From assembly GCA_945859605.1 (NCBI GenBank), contig OX243812.1, positions 43,769,009 to 43,833,008 of the forward strand: a stretch of 64,000 nucleotides of DNA, written 5' to 3'. Shown here one piece after another: positions 33,528 through 45,729 of this stretch. The notes beneath the pieces are model-generated. The model was not told the DNA's origin, searched no databases, and saw nothing but the letters and a program-made list of their open reading frames with translations. Source of the stretch: Lumbricus rubellus. Lineage: Eukaryota; Annelida; Clitellata; Crassiclitellata; Lumbricidae. The stretch's first letter is position 1. Every line of letters starts with the position of its first letter. Both the position numbers and the translations under genes were made by a program.

Positions 33528-36500
33528 TTATATTTCCTCAATTAAACGTTCTGAACGTCTATGATCTCTTCCAGAACGACGAAGAGCAAAGTTTGGTACG
33601 GTTCCTATGTCATCTGTCAAACGAGATTGGTACTTGGCATCCTGGTATTCCTTCTCAGGTGCAAGAACAACTCTCGGTTCAATCACGCTTGGTAAATCCT
33701 CGATCCCGTATTCTAGTCCAGGTGAATGCATCTGACGAGATATGTTGGTCTCAACTGTACCAGGAGTAATTAGTGTTTCTGGGATTGATTGGGAAGCGAC
33801 AGTAGACTGGAACTGATGCGGTGTCCAATTGAATTGATGGGACACTGACGGTATGTTGTTATGAAAACCAATTGTCGGCTCTGGTTCTGATTGATCTTCT
33901 TCCATTCGTGTGATCAGTTGGTCAATGTGTCGACGCCAAACTTTGGAACCAACCTGAACGCGATATGATAGTGGTCCGGTTTTCTGCAATATCGTTCCGT
34001 CAAGCCACTTTCCTTGATTCCGATAATCTCGCGCCCACACATGATCGCCCGAACGAAAAGTTCGATCCTTGGACACTGGGTTTGCTTGACCTTCTTGTGA
34101 TTTGCGTACCCGGTCATTTGGTCTGAGGCGCATGGAATCTAAAGGCATTTGTACTCGCCGGTTAAAAAGCATCTGTGCCGGTGAAACACCAGTTGTCGCG
34201 TGTGCCGTATTGCGATAGGACAACAAGAATCGATGTACGCGATACATCAAAACTTCAAATGTCACTTCTTTTGTCCCCAGGACTTCCTTTAGAGATCTGA
34301 CAAAACGTTCTCCTTCACCGTTTGAGCGTGGATGATAAGGGGAGGTCTGTATGTGTTGTATGCCGAAGCTTTTACAGAATTGCTGAAATTCCCCACTGGT
34401 AAACTGTGTACCATTGTCCGAAACTATCTGTGAAGGCACTCCGAATCGGGCTATCAGGGATAGTAAAATGTGGACAGTCACCGCAGATGTCGCTGATTTT
34501 ACTGGTATTGCTTCAGCCCACTTAGTCCGTGCATCCACGCAGACTAACCACATATGACCATGTGTTGGTCCGGAATAGTCAATATGTCACCGGTACCACG
34601 GCTTCTCAGGAAATTCCCATGGATGAACAGATGCTTGTGGTGCTTCTGCCTGAACTGATTGACAGTGTTGACAGGTGCGGACAACTCTCTCGATTTCAAT
34701 GTCAATATTTGGCCACCAGACGAACGAACGTGCTAGCCTCTTCATTCGTGTCATGCCTGGATGACCCTGATGGAGTTCTGTGAGTGTTACTTTGAATTGA
34801 TCGTGGAATTATCATTCGGGATCCCCAACAAATACAGCCATCCTCGATAGATAGTTCTGTACGCCGAATGTAGAACGCGTCCAGTGATGCAGGTCTATCC
34901 GCTGGCCAACTTTCTTCTAGGTAACGGCGTACGGTGGCTAAAGTTGTGTCCCTCTTAGTTTCTTCTGCCAGTCGCTTGTGAGAAAATTCAGGTACACAGA
35001 GTTCATCAATATAAAAAATATCAACATCATCGTCTTCCGACACCAATGGAAGTCTGGAACTCAGGATAAACCCTCAGCATTGCCGTGTTCTGAGGTGTTC
35101 TTATAGCGAATGTCATAAGGATATGCCATCAATGTCAATGCCGAGCGTTGAATTCGAGCTGAAGCGCGGTCTGGACCAAATAGTGCTACTAATGGTTTGT
35201 GATCGGTCACCAACGTAAATCTTCGGCCATACAAATAGCCTATTGCTTGAACTTAGAAACTCCGAATATAATTCCGTAAGCTTCTCTCTCGATTTGCGCG
35301 CAATTACGTTGTGACGAATTTAATGTCTTCGAAGCGTAAGCAATTGGTCGTTCACTGCCATGAGGAAACGTATGAAACAGTGACACCCCGACACCATAGC
35401 TGGATGCGTCAGCTGCGAGTCCAATCGGTAAACTAGGATCATAGTGGCATAGAATAGGAGGACTGGACAGGATTCGCTTCAAATTTTCAAAGGCTGTTCG
35501 TTGTTCATCGCTCCACTGCCAACTGATATCCTTGCGTAGCAACTGATAGAATGGTGAGCATAGCGTAGACAGGTCGTCCACAAACTTGCCGTAATAGTTG
35601 ACCAATCCGAGAAATGCTCGTAATTGTCCAACATTACCCGGTTCCGGTGCGTTTATAATCGCTTTGATTGTGGATGGTGCGGTGTGCAAGCCGTCTTCGT
35701 CAACCAAGTGACCCAAATACTGTACTGATTTGGAAAGGAGCACACACTTGGTTAAACTCAATCGAACTCCAGCATCGAGAAATCGTTTAAACACCTGTCG
35801 TAATGTTTTCAAATGGGCATCCAGCGATTCCGATGCAATCAACACGTCATCCAACGAACACACGACTCCCGAAATTCCAGACAAAAGCTTGTCCATTATC
35901 CGCTGAAACTTTGCCGGTGCCGGACCAATGCCGAAGGGCATTCGTAAAAATCGATATAGTCCTTTTGGTGTATTGATGAGGAGCAGTTTCTGTGCATGGG
36001 TGTCGATTCGTATTTGATGATATGCCTCCGATAAGTCCAGCTTTGTGAAATATTTGCACCGACCGAGTTTGGCGAACAGATCCTCCGTTCGTGGTAATGG
36101 ATAATGTTCCGTGCGTAGTGCCCTGTTTACTGATACTTTGAAGTCACCACATATCCGGATCGCATCGGTGCTACGTTTTGAAACGACCACTATTGGTGAT
36201 GCATATTCTGAGATGTCGTTCTGGATTTTTCTATTACCCCAGGTTGCTGCATTCGATTAAGTTCCATTTCGACTTTATTTTCCAGTGCAAAAGGTATCCG
36301 TCTTGCAAGCCAACATTTTCGAACATTGATATTCGGATCGATTTGTAAATTACTTCTGTGTTTCTAATGCAACCAAGGGATCCGTCGAACAGAGATGAGA
36401 ACTCCTGCACAATCTCTTTCACCATCTTGTCGTCGTTGACTTCGTTGATGTCAATCGGATTCCGGATCTCTCCCTCTCTGCGACATCGTCCAATATCGAG

Positions 36501-36775
36501 GTGCATACGATCCAACCACGTCCTGCCCAACAACGACATGCGGTTGCTATCAACTACATATGATGGCATTGAATGATAATGTTTTCCATCATAAGTGACT
36601 GTGGCTTCAAAATAACCCAAAACTCTTAACTTATGACCACTGTATGATCTAAATTGTAGTTTTGTAGGTGTCAGGACAGGACATCCTATCGTTTGCCAGT
36701 CTCTTCGTGTAAGTAATGTAACACCCGTTCCTGTGTCGACCTCAAGTGTTACGTCCCTTTCGTCAAAAGAAAGAT
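33528..36775 (-). pseudogene. Ty3/gypsy retrotransposon pol (PR-RT-RH-IN), degenerate
   Basis: In minus-strand order the protease comes first (VTLEVDTGTGVTLLT, active site DTG, near 36750). RT follows (35240-36190: YPLPRTEDLFAKLGRCKYFT, LDLSEAYHQI, LRMPFGIGPAPAKFQRIMD, SLDDVLIA). RNase H starts DASSYGVGVSLFH. A zinc-binding/linker region has frameshifts (34560-35046). Integrase is at 33528-34553, with VDARTKWAEAIP, SDNGTQFTSGEFQQF and NGEGERFVRSLKEVL carrying the D-D-E triad, and a C-terminal RSGRDHRRSERL tail. Tyr of the YxDD box is Ser (CSLDD). Gag and the 5' LTR are missing because the element is broken at 36775. Confidence 0.9.
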
Positions 36776-37473
36776 CAGCGAGAATCTTCGACAGTTAAGA
36801 AACTCCTACGAAAAGCGGAAGAATGTGGCACTGACCCGAACATCGCCCTCTTGCAATACCGGAATGCGCCGATTGCAGATTGCAACGTCAGCCCAGCTCA
36901 ACTGTTGATGAGCCGAGTGCTGCGAACCAAGTTACCTGTCACCTCGGAAATCTTGCGACCAACCGTCGTAGCTGTTAGGCCACAGCTGCAGGCAAGACAA
37001 AACAGGCAGAAGCACTACTACGATCGGCAAAGACCTTGTCACCCCTGAAACCAGGTGATGTGGTGCGGGTGCGCCACAATAATAAATGGGCACGGGGCGT
37101 GGTGGACTCCCGTCATCAAGCGCCTCGTTCTTACATGGTAGCGACTGAAGACGAATCGATCCTTCAAAGGAATCGCCGTGACATCATCCGCACAGCTGAG
37201 GATCCGCCGATCATCTCGCGGCCGTTCACTGAGGACCCTCAGACAACACCTACCAATCCTCTGATCCCATCAGACCAACCAACCACAACACCACAAGGCA
37301 GTGCCATCTCAAACTCAGCTCGAGAAGATGCATTTCTCCGGTCCCCGAATCATGGCTATAGCCCTCCTGCGCTGACAGGTGAATCGTCACCTTGGAAACC
37401 CGGAACGGAGGGCTACCATACACGAAGCGGACGACTTGTCAAACCACGTGTACGGTTCGAGGATGAATACTAA
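36776..37473 (+). pseudogene. Second Ty3/gypsy element, integrase C-terminal end
   Basis: The plus-strand frames 36746-37048 and 37036-37473 together encode ALLQYRNAPIADCNVSPAQL, LMSRVLRTKLPVT, then LKPGDVVRVRHNNKWARGVV and GYHTRSGRLVKPRVRFEDEY before a stop. These are the end of the integrase core, a GPY/F-like module and the pol C-terminus of another gypsy family. A one-base frame change separates the two parts near 37037. The fragment begins exactly where the minus-strand gypsy ends, so two unrelated gypsy fragments are joined head to head. Confidence 0.85.
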
Positions 37474-37493
37474 CTGCGTCAGTGGTGGGGAGG

Positions 37494-38160
37494 TGTGATG
37501 TACTTGCGATATGGCGCTAGAGTGCTAGACAATATCCGCACCTAATAATAATAATGTAGCTCATACGTCACTGGCGGACAGACTCGGGAATGCTAACTCT
37601 GTGAGCAAGGCGCATGACCGGAACTGGCGGACATCAGTGATGCCACAGCTGTGTTTTTCCACTAGATCTGGGTTTTTTCGTCTTCGTCTGGGTTTCTGTT
37701 TTTTTTGGGGGGGAAAATCTAGGTTTATTTGGGTGAGTTGAAAATTTGTACATTTTTCTTGACTTTTTCGGTCGGACGACTAAAAAAAAAGAAAGAAAAA
37801 AAGGTCATCAACTTTTTTTGCCGGCGAAAATAGAAAATTTTCTTGACTTTTTCGGCCGGACGACTAAAAAAAAAAGGTCATCACCTTTTTTGCCGGCGAA
37901 AATATAAATTTTCTTGACTTTTCGGCCGGACGACGGTCTGGGTGTTTCTGGATTTTTTCCTCAAGGAAATCTGTGTTTTTTTCTGAAACCTCAGTGGCAA
38001 CACTGGCGGACATGACACTTGGTTAACAGAACCACAATTCAGACTTTCTTTCTTACATTGGTATTTCAGTTATAGTTTATTATAAATAATAAACTAAACA
38101 GTTTTCTCCAGGTAGTGGTGGTGACTATTCCTCTGCACCTCTGTTTACTAGCCTACTCTT
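37494..38160 (+). mobile_element. Probable LTR of second gypsy, interrupted
   Basis: The pol stop is followed by GTGGTGGGGAGGTG, a purine tract, then TGATGTACTTGCGATATGGC, which looks like an LTR start. AATAAT runs and AATAAACTAAAC (about 38085) may include the polyadenylation signal. The right end is not defined. The segment 37649-38005 looks inserted because CTGGCGGACAT occurs on both sides (37622-37632 and 38002-38012). Confidence 0.45.
37649..38005. repeat. Insert carrying three CGGACGACTAAAAAAA modules
   Basis: Three units of the form CTTGACTTTTTCGG(T/C)CGGACGAC are followed by poly-A and GGTCATCAACTTTTTTGCCGG. Spacing is about 90 bp. The module also occurs in the small TIR element at 10693-11023 and, on the minus strand, at 60690-60850. 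It is non-coding. Confidence 0.7.
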
Positions 38161-38250
38161 TTGTTGTCTTTTGACTTCCAGTATCTTTCCCAAATACGAA
38201 TTTGGTCATACGCTTTAGGTCTTACAGTAGCCTAGGGCACACAGTACAAT

Positions 38251-38809
38251 CAGTGGCGTAACAACCTGGCCGGGGGCCCGTGGACATTCTAAGCCTTGGG
38301 GCCCTTAATTAGGTTACCCGTTACCGAGACTATAGAGTATATAGGATTAAAGAGACAGCTATAAGCTATTTGGGTAAAAATCAAGAGTGAGATTATATTT
38401 ATAAAGTGCTAATTAATTAGTTATGGCGTCGATTCTGGTGCCATACCAATAATAATAATTACGACAATTTATTTGGCGCCGTAGGCGCGTAACACGTTAA
38501 TTGAACAGCGCCGTATACAAGGCAGCTGATGCGATGATGGATAGAATATGTTCAAGGGTGTCTAATAGGCACCTACTGGACTGGCTATGTTGAATAGGGT
38601 CACGGTGTCAACATTATGATGACTCATTGGGGGAGATTCTGTTGGACTTTGGAACTTTTAGTCTGCATCTGCAAGAGGGTAAAACATTTCAGAATGGGAG
38701 AGTGAGCTCGGTGAGGATCAAGTCAGGGTCACGTCAATCTTCCATCTCCAATCTTCCATCTCCAATCTTCCATGGCAAACCGGTTGGTGGTGGTGGTGGT
38801 GGTGGTGGT

Positions 38810-38857
<48 letters not shown>

Positions 38858-39933
38858 TGAGAGTGTGTGTGTTTACTCCTCCGGCCCCTCTCCAATCATG
38901 TACAATCATGCACCATAGACAGAACAGAACTATTTGGGGAAACACAGTTGAACCTTGAATGAATTATGTGCGCTGCTAATGAGGGGAGGAGGTTAGGCAC
39001 GCAGCCGTTCTTGCAACCCATCATGACGGGCGGGTCTGGTCTTAGGGGCGCTGACATACAGCCAGAAGGGGTGGGAGGGTGGTTTACCTCAAACCAATTG
39101 TTAAATCTCAGGGTCACGGAATATAATTCTATCCCCCTTAATTAAAGATTATCCGAAAGTGGGAATGAATTAATCTATCCTCCGGATGGAATGTACCGGT
39201 ATTATGCGGTATGGACGATCCGGGGGGGGGGATAATTGCCATTCTATCCCAATTATTTAAAATGTTTATAAATGAAACGTTTATGCTGCAATCAAAATTT
39301 AAGGTGACTTTAATTGTTCTAAGTGTCCTAAGCAATGTTCAGACCGAGGCAGCTCGAATTTATTTAGTGACTCTAAGCCTCTAAGGGTTAATTCTTAGGT
39401 GTTCTAACTGTTCTAAGTGCTCTAAAACCAAAGGCAAACAAAGTTCTGTAGTAGGAATAAACATACCCGTTAGTTCCATCGTTCAAAAATGCAGGTGGAA
39501 GTTAATTTGCAAAAATAAATGACATGGAAGTGGCATTTTCAACTTCTCTTCATCTGGGGAGATAAGATTAATATGGGTATATTCTATTTAGTGACACCTG
39601 CTGGCCTCCAGTCTGAAATAGTGCACATCTGACAATATCGGGTCCGACGTGTGATAATTTATAGGTCTTTGTGTTTTGCAGTGTTGTTACTGCTTATTCT
39701 AAACCAACAGCTGAGGTGTCGTAGAGATGTGGAATAAAGACAACTTAAACGCTGCAGAGAAAAAAGACAATAATAATTATATCATACCGGTACCCTTCAA
39801 GACAACTATAGCCTAACTATTGCCCCAGTAATTAAAGTACATGAATTATTTTGGGGTGAGCAACTCGGGGCCCCGGAGACCTCGGGGGCCCGTGGATTTT
39901 GTCCACCTTCGTTACATGGTTGTTACGCCACTG
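38251..39933. mobile_element. hAT-like element with perfect 8-bp target duplication
   Basis: The termini are CAGTGGCGTAACAACC on the left and the exact inverse on the right. AGTACAAT flanks both ends (38243-38250 and 39934-39941). Subterminal segments with GGGGGCCCGTGGA also match in inverse. It is 1683 bp long without transposase, so non-autonomous. It contains a TGG/GT microsatellite at 38784-38852. Confidence 0.92.
38784..38852 (+). repeat. TGG then GT microsatellite
   Basis: About nine TGG triplets run straight into about twenty GT dinucleotides. It lies inside the hAT-like element. Confidence 0.95.
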
Positions 39934-40137
39934 AGTACAATAGTAGCGTACATATTCAAATTTTTCCTAATGAAATCGATAAGAATTATAACCTTTTATA
40001 GGAACTCAATTTCGAAGTGTCAAGTCCAGACTACAAAAATGGATAGCTTAACCTTATTACGAAACTAAACATAGGCCTAATAATATTGGTAGGCCTAAGT
40101 AGGGCCTACTGTAAGAGGTAGGCCTATGGGCGAGAAT

Positions 40138-40790
40138 CGCGAAGGCAACGGCAGCACTAAAGGCATTGGATAAAGTATGGAAGAGCAAATCCATACATCT
40201 ACAAACAAAATTAAAAGTACCGAGAAACTGCGTGTTCAGCAGTAGGCCTAGGCCTATGCTGTATGGATGCGAGGCCTGGACAGTAACTAAAGAAATGGAG
40301 TCAAAGATATTAGCACTCGAGAGGAATTACTGCAGAAGATTGATGACAGTTGGATGGATGCAGAAGATGACAAATTCAGAACTGTATGAGCAAATACAGT
40401 GGGGCGCGGTAACCGCGTTGATGTAGTGGTGGCGTCGTTGTTTTGAACCCGGAAGGTTCGAGGTTCGAATTCACCTCGCCGCGTAAGGACCTTGGGCAAG
40501 TCCTATAAATTACTCACAATTGCTCAGCGCTTCGGCGTGAAACTTCGATGCAGTGTCCGCTCTGCATTCGGGAGCGCCTCTGAGTAGTTGGATTTGTAAG
40601 TGCACGTACAAACAAACAAAACAAACAAATAGAAGCCGCAGAAAACCTTATGCAGATAATAATGACCAGGAAGCTGGAGCTATTTGGTCACATATGCAGA
40701 ATGAGGAAAGAAAAATAAAGAGGGTGGTGTTCGGAAGAATGGAGGGAGCCAACAGAAGAAATGGCTGGACACCATAACCTACAGGAAGTT
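40138..40790 (+). pseudogene. RTE/endonuclease-type LINE ORF, split by a SINE
   Basis: Left part (to 40396): ALDKVWKSKSIHLQTKLKV, MLYGCEAWTVTKEMESKILA and RRLMTVGWMQKMTNSELYEQ. Right part (from 40626): AAENLMQIIMTRKLELFGHI, then CRMRNERKIKRV. The two halves are consecutive in related LINE proteins and are separated only by the SINE. Both ends of the ORF are truncated, and a repeat (GTAGGCCTAGGCCTATGC) disrupts the frame near 40245. Confidence 0.85.
40397..40625 (+). mobile_element. tRNA-derived SINE inserted in a LINE
   Basis: An A-box-like TGATGTAGTGGTGG (about 40419-40432) and a B box GGTTCGAATTC (about 40462-40472) mark a polymerase III promoter. The body includes GGACCTTGGGCAAGTCC, a core-like motif seen in ancient SINEs and L2-type tails, and ends in an ACAAACAA-rich tail. 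CAAATA lies at both junctions (40391-40396 and 40626-40631) as a short target duplication. Body sequence TGCAGTGTCCGCTCTGCATT followed by CGGGAGCGCCTCTGAGTAG recurs near 49980-50040 and 53010. Confidence 0.8.
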
Positions 40791-43255
40791 CCATTCGACA
40801 GAGACAGCGCTTCTCAATGGAGTCACTGACCTAACCGAGGCGATGGATACGGGAGATCATGCGCTGCTCGGCTTGCTCGACCTATCGTCAGCGTTCGATA
40901 CGGTCGACCACGATGTGCTGGTCGAGCGCCTGGAGAGAACATATGGCATTCGTTCGGTGGCCCTCGACTGCAGGGCCGTTTTAAGAAATTTTTGGGGCCC
41001 TAGGCACAAACACTAATTCTAAGCGTAACTATGAGTCTAATCTTCCCCTCCTCTTGGGGGGAAGGAGGAAATCAAGGTTTCTGGGAGACGGAGAACGAGT
41101 ATATGCCGGTCGATCGCTGAGACGCGTAGCGCCGAGTGCACCATGGGGATGAGCAAGGGGAGGGAATGTGCACGACCCACCGGAAAATTTTAAAATTTTA
41201 CATTGCAGTGGCAGCATTTTAAGCTGCCATCTTAACAAAATTTCTCAACTATTGCAGTGCTGACCTGAATAGTCTAAGTCTCTCTAAGACTACAATAAAT
41301 ATTCTTACAATTATAATAATTTCTTTATCAGTTCCCACAATGTATACGCTAATGGTAGCATGGTATGCTGTGATATTATTTCAGTGCTGACAAAAAGAGT
41401 GGTCGAAAATTTCAATTAGTATAATTATTATTACAATAATAATTTCTTTGCGTATCAAGTTCTGCAACTGCTTCTGGACCATTACAGTATACTGTATAAC
41501 TGCAGACAGGTGCATAGTCTATGCCCGACTTTCTTGCACTGGAATTAGCTTATTCCCGTTGCTCAAAAAGGTCCTCCATTGCTGACCAGCTCAAGTTATC
41601 AGAATATATATAGTGACATAATTATGTTACCAAAATCGGGAAGCCATGTAGTAGAGTAATGATGCTACATTACTAAGTGTTAGTTGTATAGTCACTGTAC
41701 AAATATTAACAGTAAACTATAAGCTTACACATTATAATAGTAGCCTATCATATATTATAGTACAGTGGATTTTATCATTATAATCACATATAATCTAATT
41801 TCACGGTAGGCCTATTATAGAGCTCGGGTAAAACACTAATACTAAAAACTATTATTTGATAAAATGTCTGGGTAGTCACTTCTATAGGTGGAGCTCGCCA
41901 TGAAAATGCCTAGATTAAACACTGAACGTAATATCAATATCTCAGTCTCAATATAGAGTGTATTATATTCATGCCTTCTATGTGCATGTATGCCATTTTG
42001 TTATATTATTTGTTAATAACATAGTAGGCCTACTGCTGACACAGCTAGCATGTCAATATTTGTAGCCTACTAAAAGTGTAAAAATAAATGTTAGTTTAAC
42101 ATAGTTACATCAAAGTTCGTATAGCCTAACGTGTTGCTCATTTGTTATGTGATGTGATCTATTATTTTGGGTCGCCGCGGGGCCCCCCTGTTGCGCGGGG
42201 GCCTAGGCCCGTGCCTCGCGTGCCTAGGCGTTAAAACGGCTCTGCTCGACTGGCTCCGTTCGTAGGCTACCTACACGGACGCTGACAGACGGTGCTCTAC
42301 GACGGAGTTTTATCCACTCTTCGTTCCCTCGTCTGCGGCGTCCCTCAGGGCTCTGTGCTAGGTCCGCTGCTGTTCCTGCTCTAAACGGCCGACGTGGGCG
42401 AGCTGGCCTACTTGAAATCACATTTCTACGCCGATGACTCGCAGCTCTATACGTGGGGCCACACATCAACCGACGGACAACAGCGGCGACGAATGGAGTT
42501 GGGTGTCGAGCGGATCGCCGAATGGATGCGCTCCAACAGACTTCGTCTCAATCCCGAGAAGACGGACTTTCTATGGTGCGCGACTAGTAGACAGTGTTCT
42601 CATCTTGACACTTGCGAAATCAGTGTCTGCGGGTCTTCAATCCGACCTGTGACTGCTGTCTGTGATCTCGGCGTCATACTAGAATCCGACCTCTCCATGC
42701 GGCGTCACGTGGCGCGAACCGCCGGATGCTGCTTTCGTCAGCCCCGCCCCCTGAGAGGCTGCCTCAGATCCCTGCCTTTCGAGGCAGCAAATGCGGTCGT
42801 CGCTGCCTTTGTCACCTCTCAGGTCGACCGTTGCAACAGCCTGCTGGCCGGTTCGCCCAAGTGTCTTCTGGACCGCCTGCAGTCAGTCCTCAATGCTGCT
42901 GTGAGACTGCTGTGCAACCGGAGAAAATACGATCACGTGACGCCGCGCCCGATTATGCGCGTGATTTCTGCATCGGGACTCACTCCTCCGCCTCCGGTTT
43001 GCGACCTAGATCGCTCGACAAAAGCGATCTTCGCGTAGGCCTACGGCAGATGAAAACCCGTTTCGGTGACCGCGCATTCTCAGTGATCGGCCCCAGATGC
43101 TGGAACAGTCTTCCTCTCGCCCTGCGAGCGGCTGGCTCGGTTGACTCCTTCAAATCTGGACTTAAGACTCATTTATTCCTCAAGGCCTATCCTGCTGTTT
43201 AGCTTAGTAATGTGAAGCGCCCTTGTAACGTGTTACGGCGCCATAGAAATTGTCA
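40780..43255 (+). pseudogene. CR1/L2-type LINE, RT and C-terminal region, interrupted by hAT
   Basis: Before the insertion the frame reads STETALLNGVTDLTEAMD, LLGLLDLSSAFDTVDHDVLV and GIRSVALD. After it (from 42245) come VLSTLRSLVCGVPQGSVLGP, HFYADDSQLYTWG, LRLNPEKTDFLWCAT and finally FGDRAFSVIGPRCWNSLPLA with FKSGLKTHLFLKAYPAV and a stop near 43202. These are RT motifs A, B and C (YADD) and the typical GPRxWNSLP tail. Stops and frame changes at 42258, 42288 and 42385 show decay. The 3' UTR resembles other CR1/L2 tails (AAGCGCCCTTGTAACGTGTT). Confidence 0.88.
40971..42244. mobile_element. hAT-like element inserted in LINE, perfect 8-bp duplication
   Basis: The termini are CAGGGCCGTTTTAA and, in inverse on the right, CAGAGCCGTTTTAA. 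CTCGACTG is duplicated exactly (40963-40970 and 42245-42252). Removing the element and one 8-mer rejoins the LINE codons as SVALDWLRS, which agrees with the family. It is 1274 bp long with no transposase. Confidence 0.93.
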
Positions 43256-43521
43256 TTGTTAGGCCTATTATTATAACCGACTGGTGCGGAGCGCCAATAC
43301 AAGACCTGACACATGCGGCCCTGGAAAGACAAAAATGGCGAGGAATAATGAGGATGTCAGTGGGCACCTACCGGCACAGGTCCCATGGTTCTTGATGATG
43401 ATGATGACTGTAACGTAGTGTGGACACATAGACGGAGGTTTGGTCCTGGATTTAGGCTAATGGGAAAATTTGAGACGCCGAAGGATAATCACCGAGACCC
43501 GAATCGCCGAGCAAGAGATAA

Positions 43522-44132
43522 TCTATATAAATAAAAATGTAACTGCGTTTGTGTCGGCTTCAAGGATCTCTGAAAGATGTTGTCCGATTGTTTTCAAACT
43601 TTAACCAAAACGTTCCGTTCGAATACGCGGAGGTTTGCATAATACTTCTTTGTGTGAAAAAGCGCAATCTTTTACAACAATATGATCATTTTAATTCGTC
43701 GGCTATTTGACCTATACATTTAATCGCCAACCGTCGCCATTATTAATCACCAGACGATACATCGCATGAGGTCGCGTGTCGTGACGTCATAATCGGTTTT
43801 CGTTCATTCAACAATTCGAAACCGGTTATGTTTGCACAACGCTTTTTTAAAATAGCGCAATCTTTTGCAACAAAAAGGGAAGCCGGTAGAGTGGATGGGA
43901 GGTGGAGGGAAAAGGGAGGGGAGGTGGGACGGGCGGAGGTAGAGGGGTAGGAGAGGGAGTAGGGGTGGGGAGGGGGAGGAGATGGGAAGGGGAGGGGGAG
44001 GAGATGGGAAGGGGAGGGGTGGGAAGGTAAAGGGGAGGGGAAGGAGGAATGGGGAGGGGAGAAAGGGGAGGGGAATGAAGGGATAGTTGGATGCTCTTTT
44101 CAGCCACAGCAACGCATGGCCAGGTACGCTAG
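43522..44132 (+). mobile_element. Helitron-like non-autonomous element with homopurine tract
   Basis: It starts TCTATATAAATAAAAATG after A43521 and ends GGTACGCTAG before T44133, an A/T insertion typical of Helitrons. The interior contains a strong homopurine run (about 43890-44085) of GGGGAGG-type sequence. A partial second 3' end (GCGTGGCCGGGTACGCTAG) lies at about 44618-44642. The proline/serine-rich open frames on the minus strand come only from the homopurine tract. Confidence 0.65.
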
Positions 44133-44717
44133 TACATACATGTAATATAATACATTGTCGAAAGTTTTGAATTTCACACTGCTATGGTGGCATCTTAGGC
44201 TGTCATTTGAACGAAATTGGTCATCATTTCAGTTCCTATATGGAACATTAGACTGCCACATGCTTTCATGTTAAAAATATAATATATTTATTATGTCATG
44301 TCATGTCGCCATTGTTGCATCGCGACGGTTGGCTACATGAATGGACCTTTAATGCCCAGAGTATTCTGTTCCTTGTCGCGCTCATTAAGTCAGAGCCTAC
44401 AAGTCCTGTCCAGTTCAGGACGTTGTCGATCCAAGATATCCTCGGTCTTCCTCGTCCTCGGTTCCCCTCCACAAAACCCCGTCATTATGCTGCTTTCGAT
44501 GCTACCGTTTTGCTGTCTCATGATATGACCAAAATATCGAAGTTTTCGAATTTTGGCGTGGGCCAATAGTCAATCCCCATTCAACAATTCTAAACCGGTT
44601 ATGTTTAAATAGCGCACAGCAACGCGTGGCCGGGTACGCTAGTACATAATATAATACATTGTCGAAAGTTTTGAATTTCCACACTAATACAATATATATA
44701 CATGCCCTCCCACACCA
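44133..44717. other. Duplicated flank and intergenic DNA
   Basis: The phrase AATATAATACATTGTCGAAA + GTTTTGAATTT follows both Helitron-type 3' ends (about 44143 and 44650), so a local duplication including the Helitron end and its flank is likely. No gene is seen. Confidence 0.5.
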
Positions 44718-44743
44718 TTTATTATGAAATACTATTATTTATT
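44718..44743 (-). promoter_or_regulatory. DDRGK1: Candidate polyadenylation signals of DDRGK1
   Basis: AATAAA occurs twice on the minus strand (44718-44723 and 44738-44743), about 340-365 bases after the DDRGK1 stop codon. ATTAAA variants occur nearer. Which is used cannot be told from sequence. Confidence 0.4.
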
Positions 44744-45084
44744 TGCATGACAAAAAGGGGTGGTGACCCTCACTACCACTTGTAAAAGTGGTGGTGCCTG
44801 GACACCACCATCACAATAGAAAGTTACGCATATGGATACAACATAACTGCAACGTTTGAATTTAATTCTAAATTAAATGTGTTTTGTTTCTTCTGGCATA
44901 ATTTAGAAATTTAACAATATAAAATTAAATTGATTACCAAAACAAACAGGCATTTGTGATTCCATACATTTTTTACTCGTTTGGTATTGGAGAACTTGTT
45001 ACATGAGAACTGAAAACAAGCTTGATCATCTACCTACATGCATAACATCAACTTTTCTAAACTAGACACTAACATCACAGCTTG

Positions 45085-45327
45085 CTACAGATTAACAATA
45101 ACATCTGCAGGCATGTAGATATGTTTCAGCTTGTTGTCTGGATTCAAATTTATCAGACGATTCATAGATTCAGCAAGCTCAGAGATGGAGACACGTCCAC
45201 GCTGTTTTATAAATTTTGCCACTGCTTCATACTCGTCTTTGGTAATGTAAATGAACTTTCCTCTGTCATCAATGACTCCTGTCAGTTGGTCTTCTTCCTG
45301 TAGAGTTTTAATACGATCAATGGCATC
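45085..45327 (-). CDS. DDRGK1: DDRGK1 (UFBP1), last coding exon
   Basis: The minus strand encodes [14 protein letters not shown], then [40 protein letters not shown] and a short tail ending VIVNL and TAG (45085-45087). The block [14 protein letters not shown] plus FIxQRGRVSIxELA is the name-giving C-terminal PCI/winged-helix domain of DDRGK1. That protein is an ER-anchored adaptor of the UFM1 E3 ligase complex and is involved in ER-phagy and ribosome UFMylation. An acceptor (TTTAG|GATGCC) precedes the exon at 45328, phase 0, matching the family position after KxQ. The frame is 81 codons without defects, unlike the surrounding relics. The last about 22 residues extend past the usual family end and are lineage-specific. 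Confidence 0.93.
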   Translation of the reverse strand, partial: DAIDRIKTLQEEDQLTGVIDDRGKFIYITKDEYEAVAKFIKQRGRVSISELAESMNRLINLNPDNKLKHIYMPADVIVNL

Positions 45328-45729
45328 CTAAACGACACACAACAAGGAAAAGAGTTCACTCAAGAAGCCCTATTATGTTGTAGTTCAGTTACTGCCAACC
45401 TCTGAGAATATTTCACTCTCAACCAATAAAGAATTTAACAAATAGGTCAACGATTCTGAAAGAAATTGAATTTGTCATCTGCACGTTGGATCTTCCTACA
45501 AACTCCATTGCGGCAAACACTTCGTTTATTTCAGAGGTTCTCAAACTGTGGTACACGTACACGTCGGGGTACGCCAGGTGCAGAAAAGGCGTACGCGAAA
45601 ACATTTCAGAAATGTAAATTTTCTTTGAGCTATTATTATTATTATTGTTAAAAAAACTTGTAACGCGCGCAAGGTCACACCGAGATGTGAATCTGAGGTG
45701 TGGATAGTCAGCCGCCAGAAGCACTGACT

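Noticed and set aside
43804..44112. Proline/serine-rich open frames on the minus strand
   Set aside because: They arise from the homopurine tract of the Helitron-like element.
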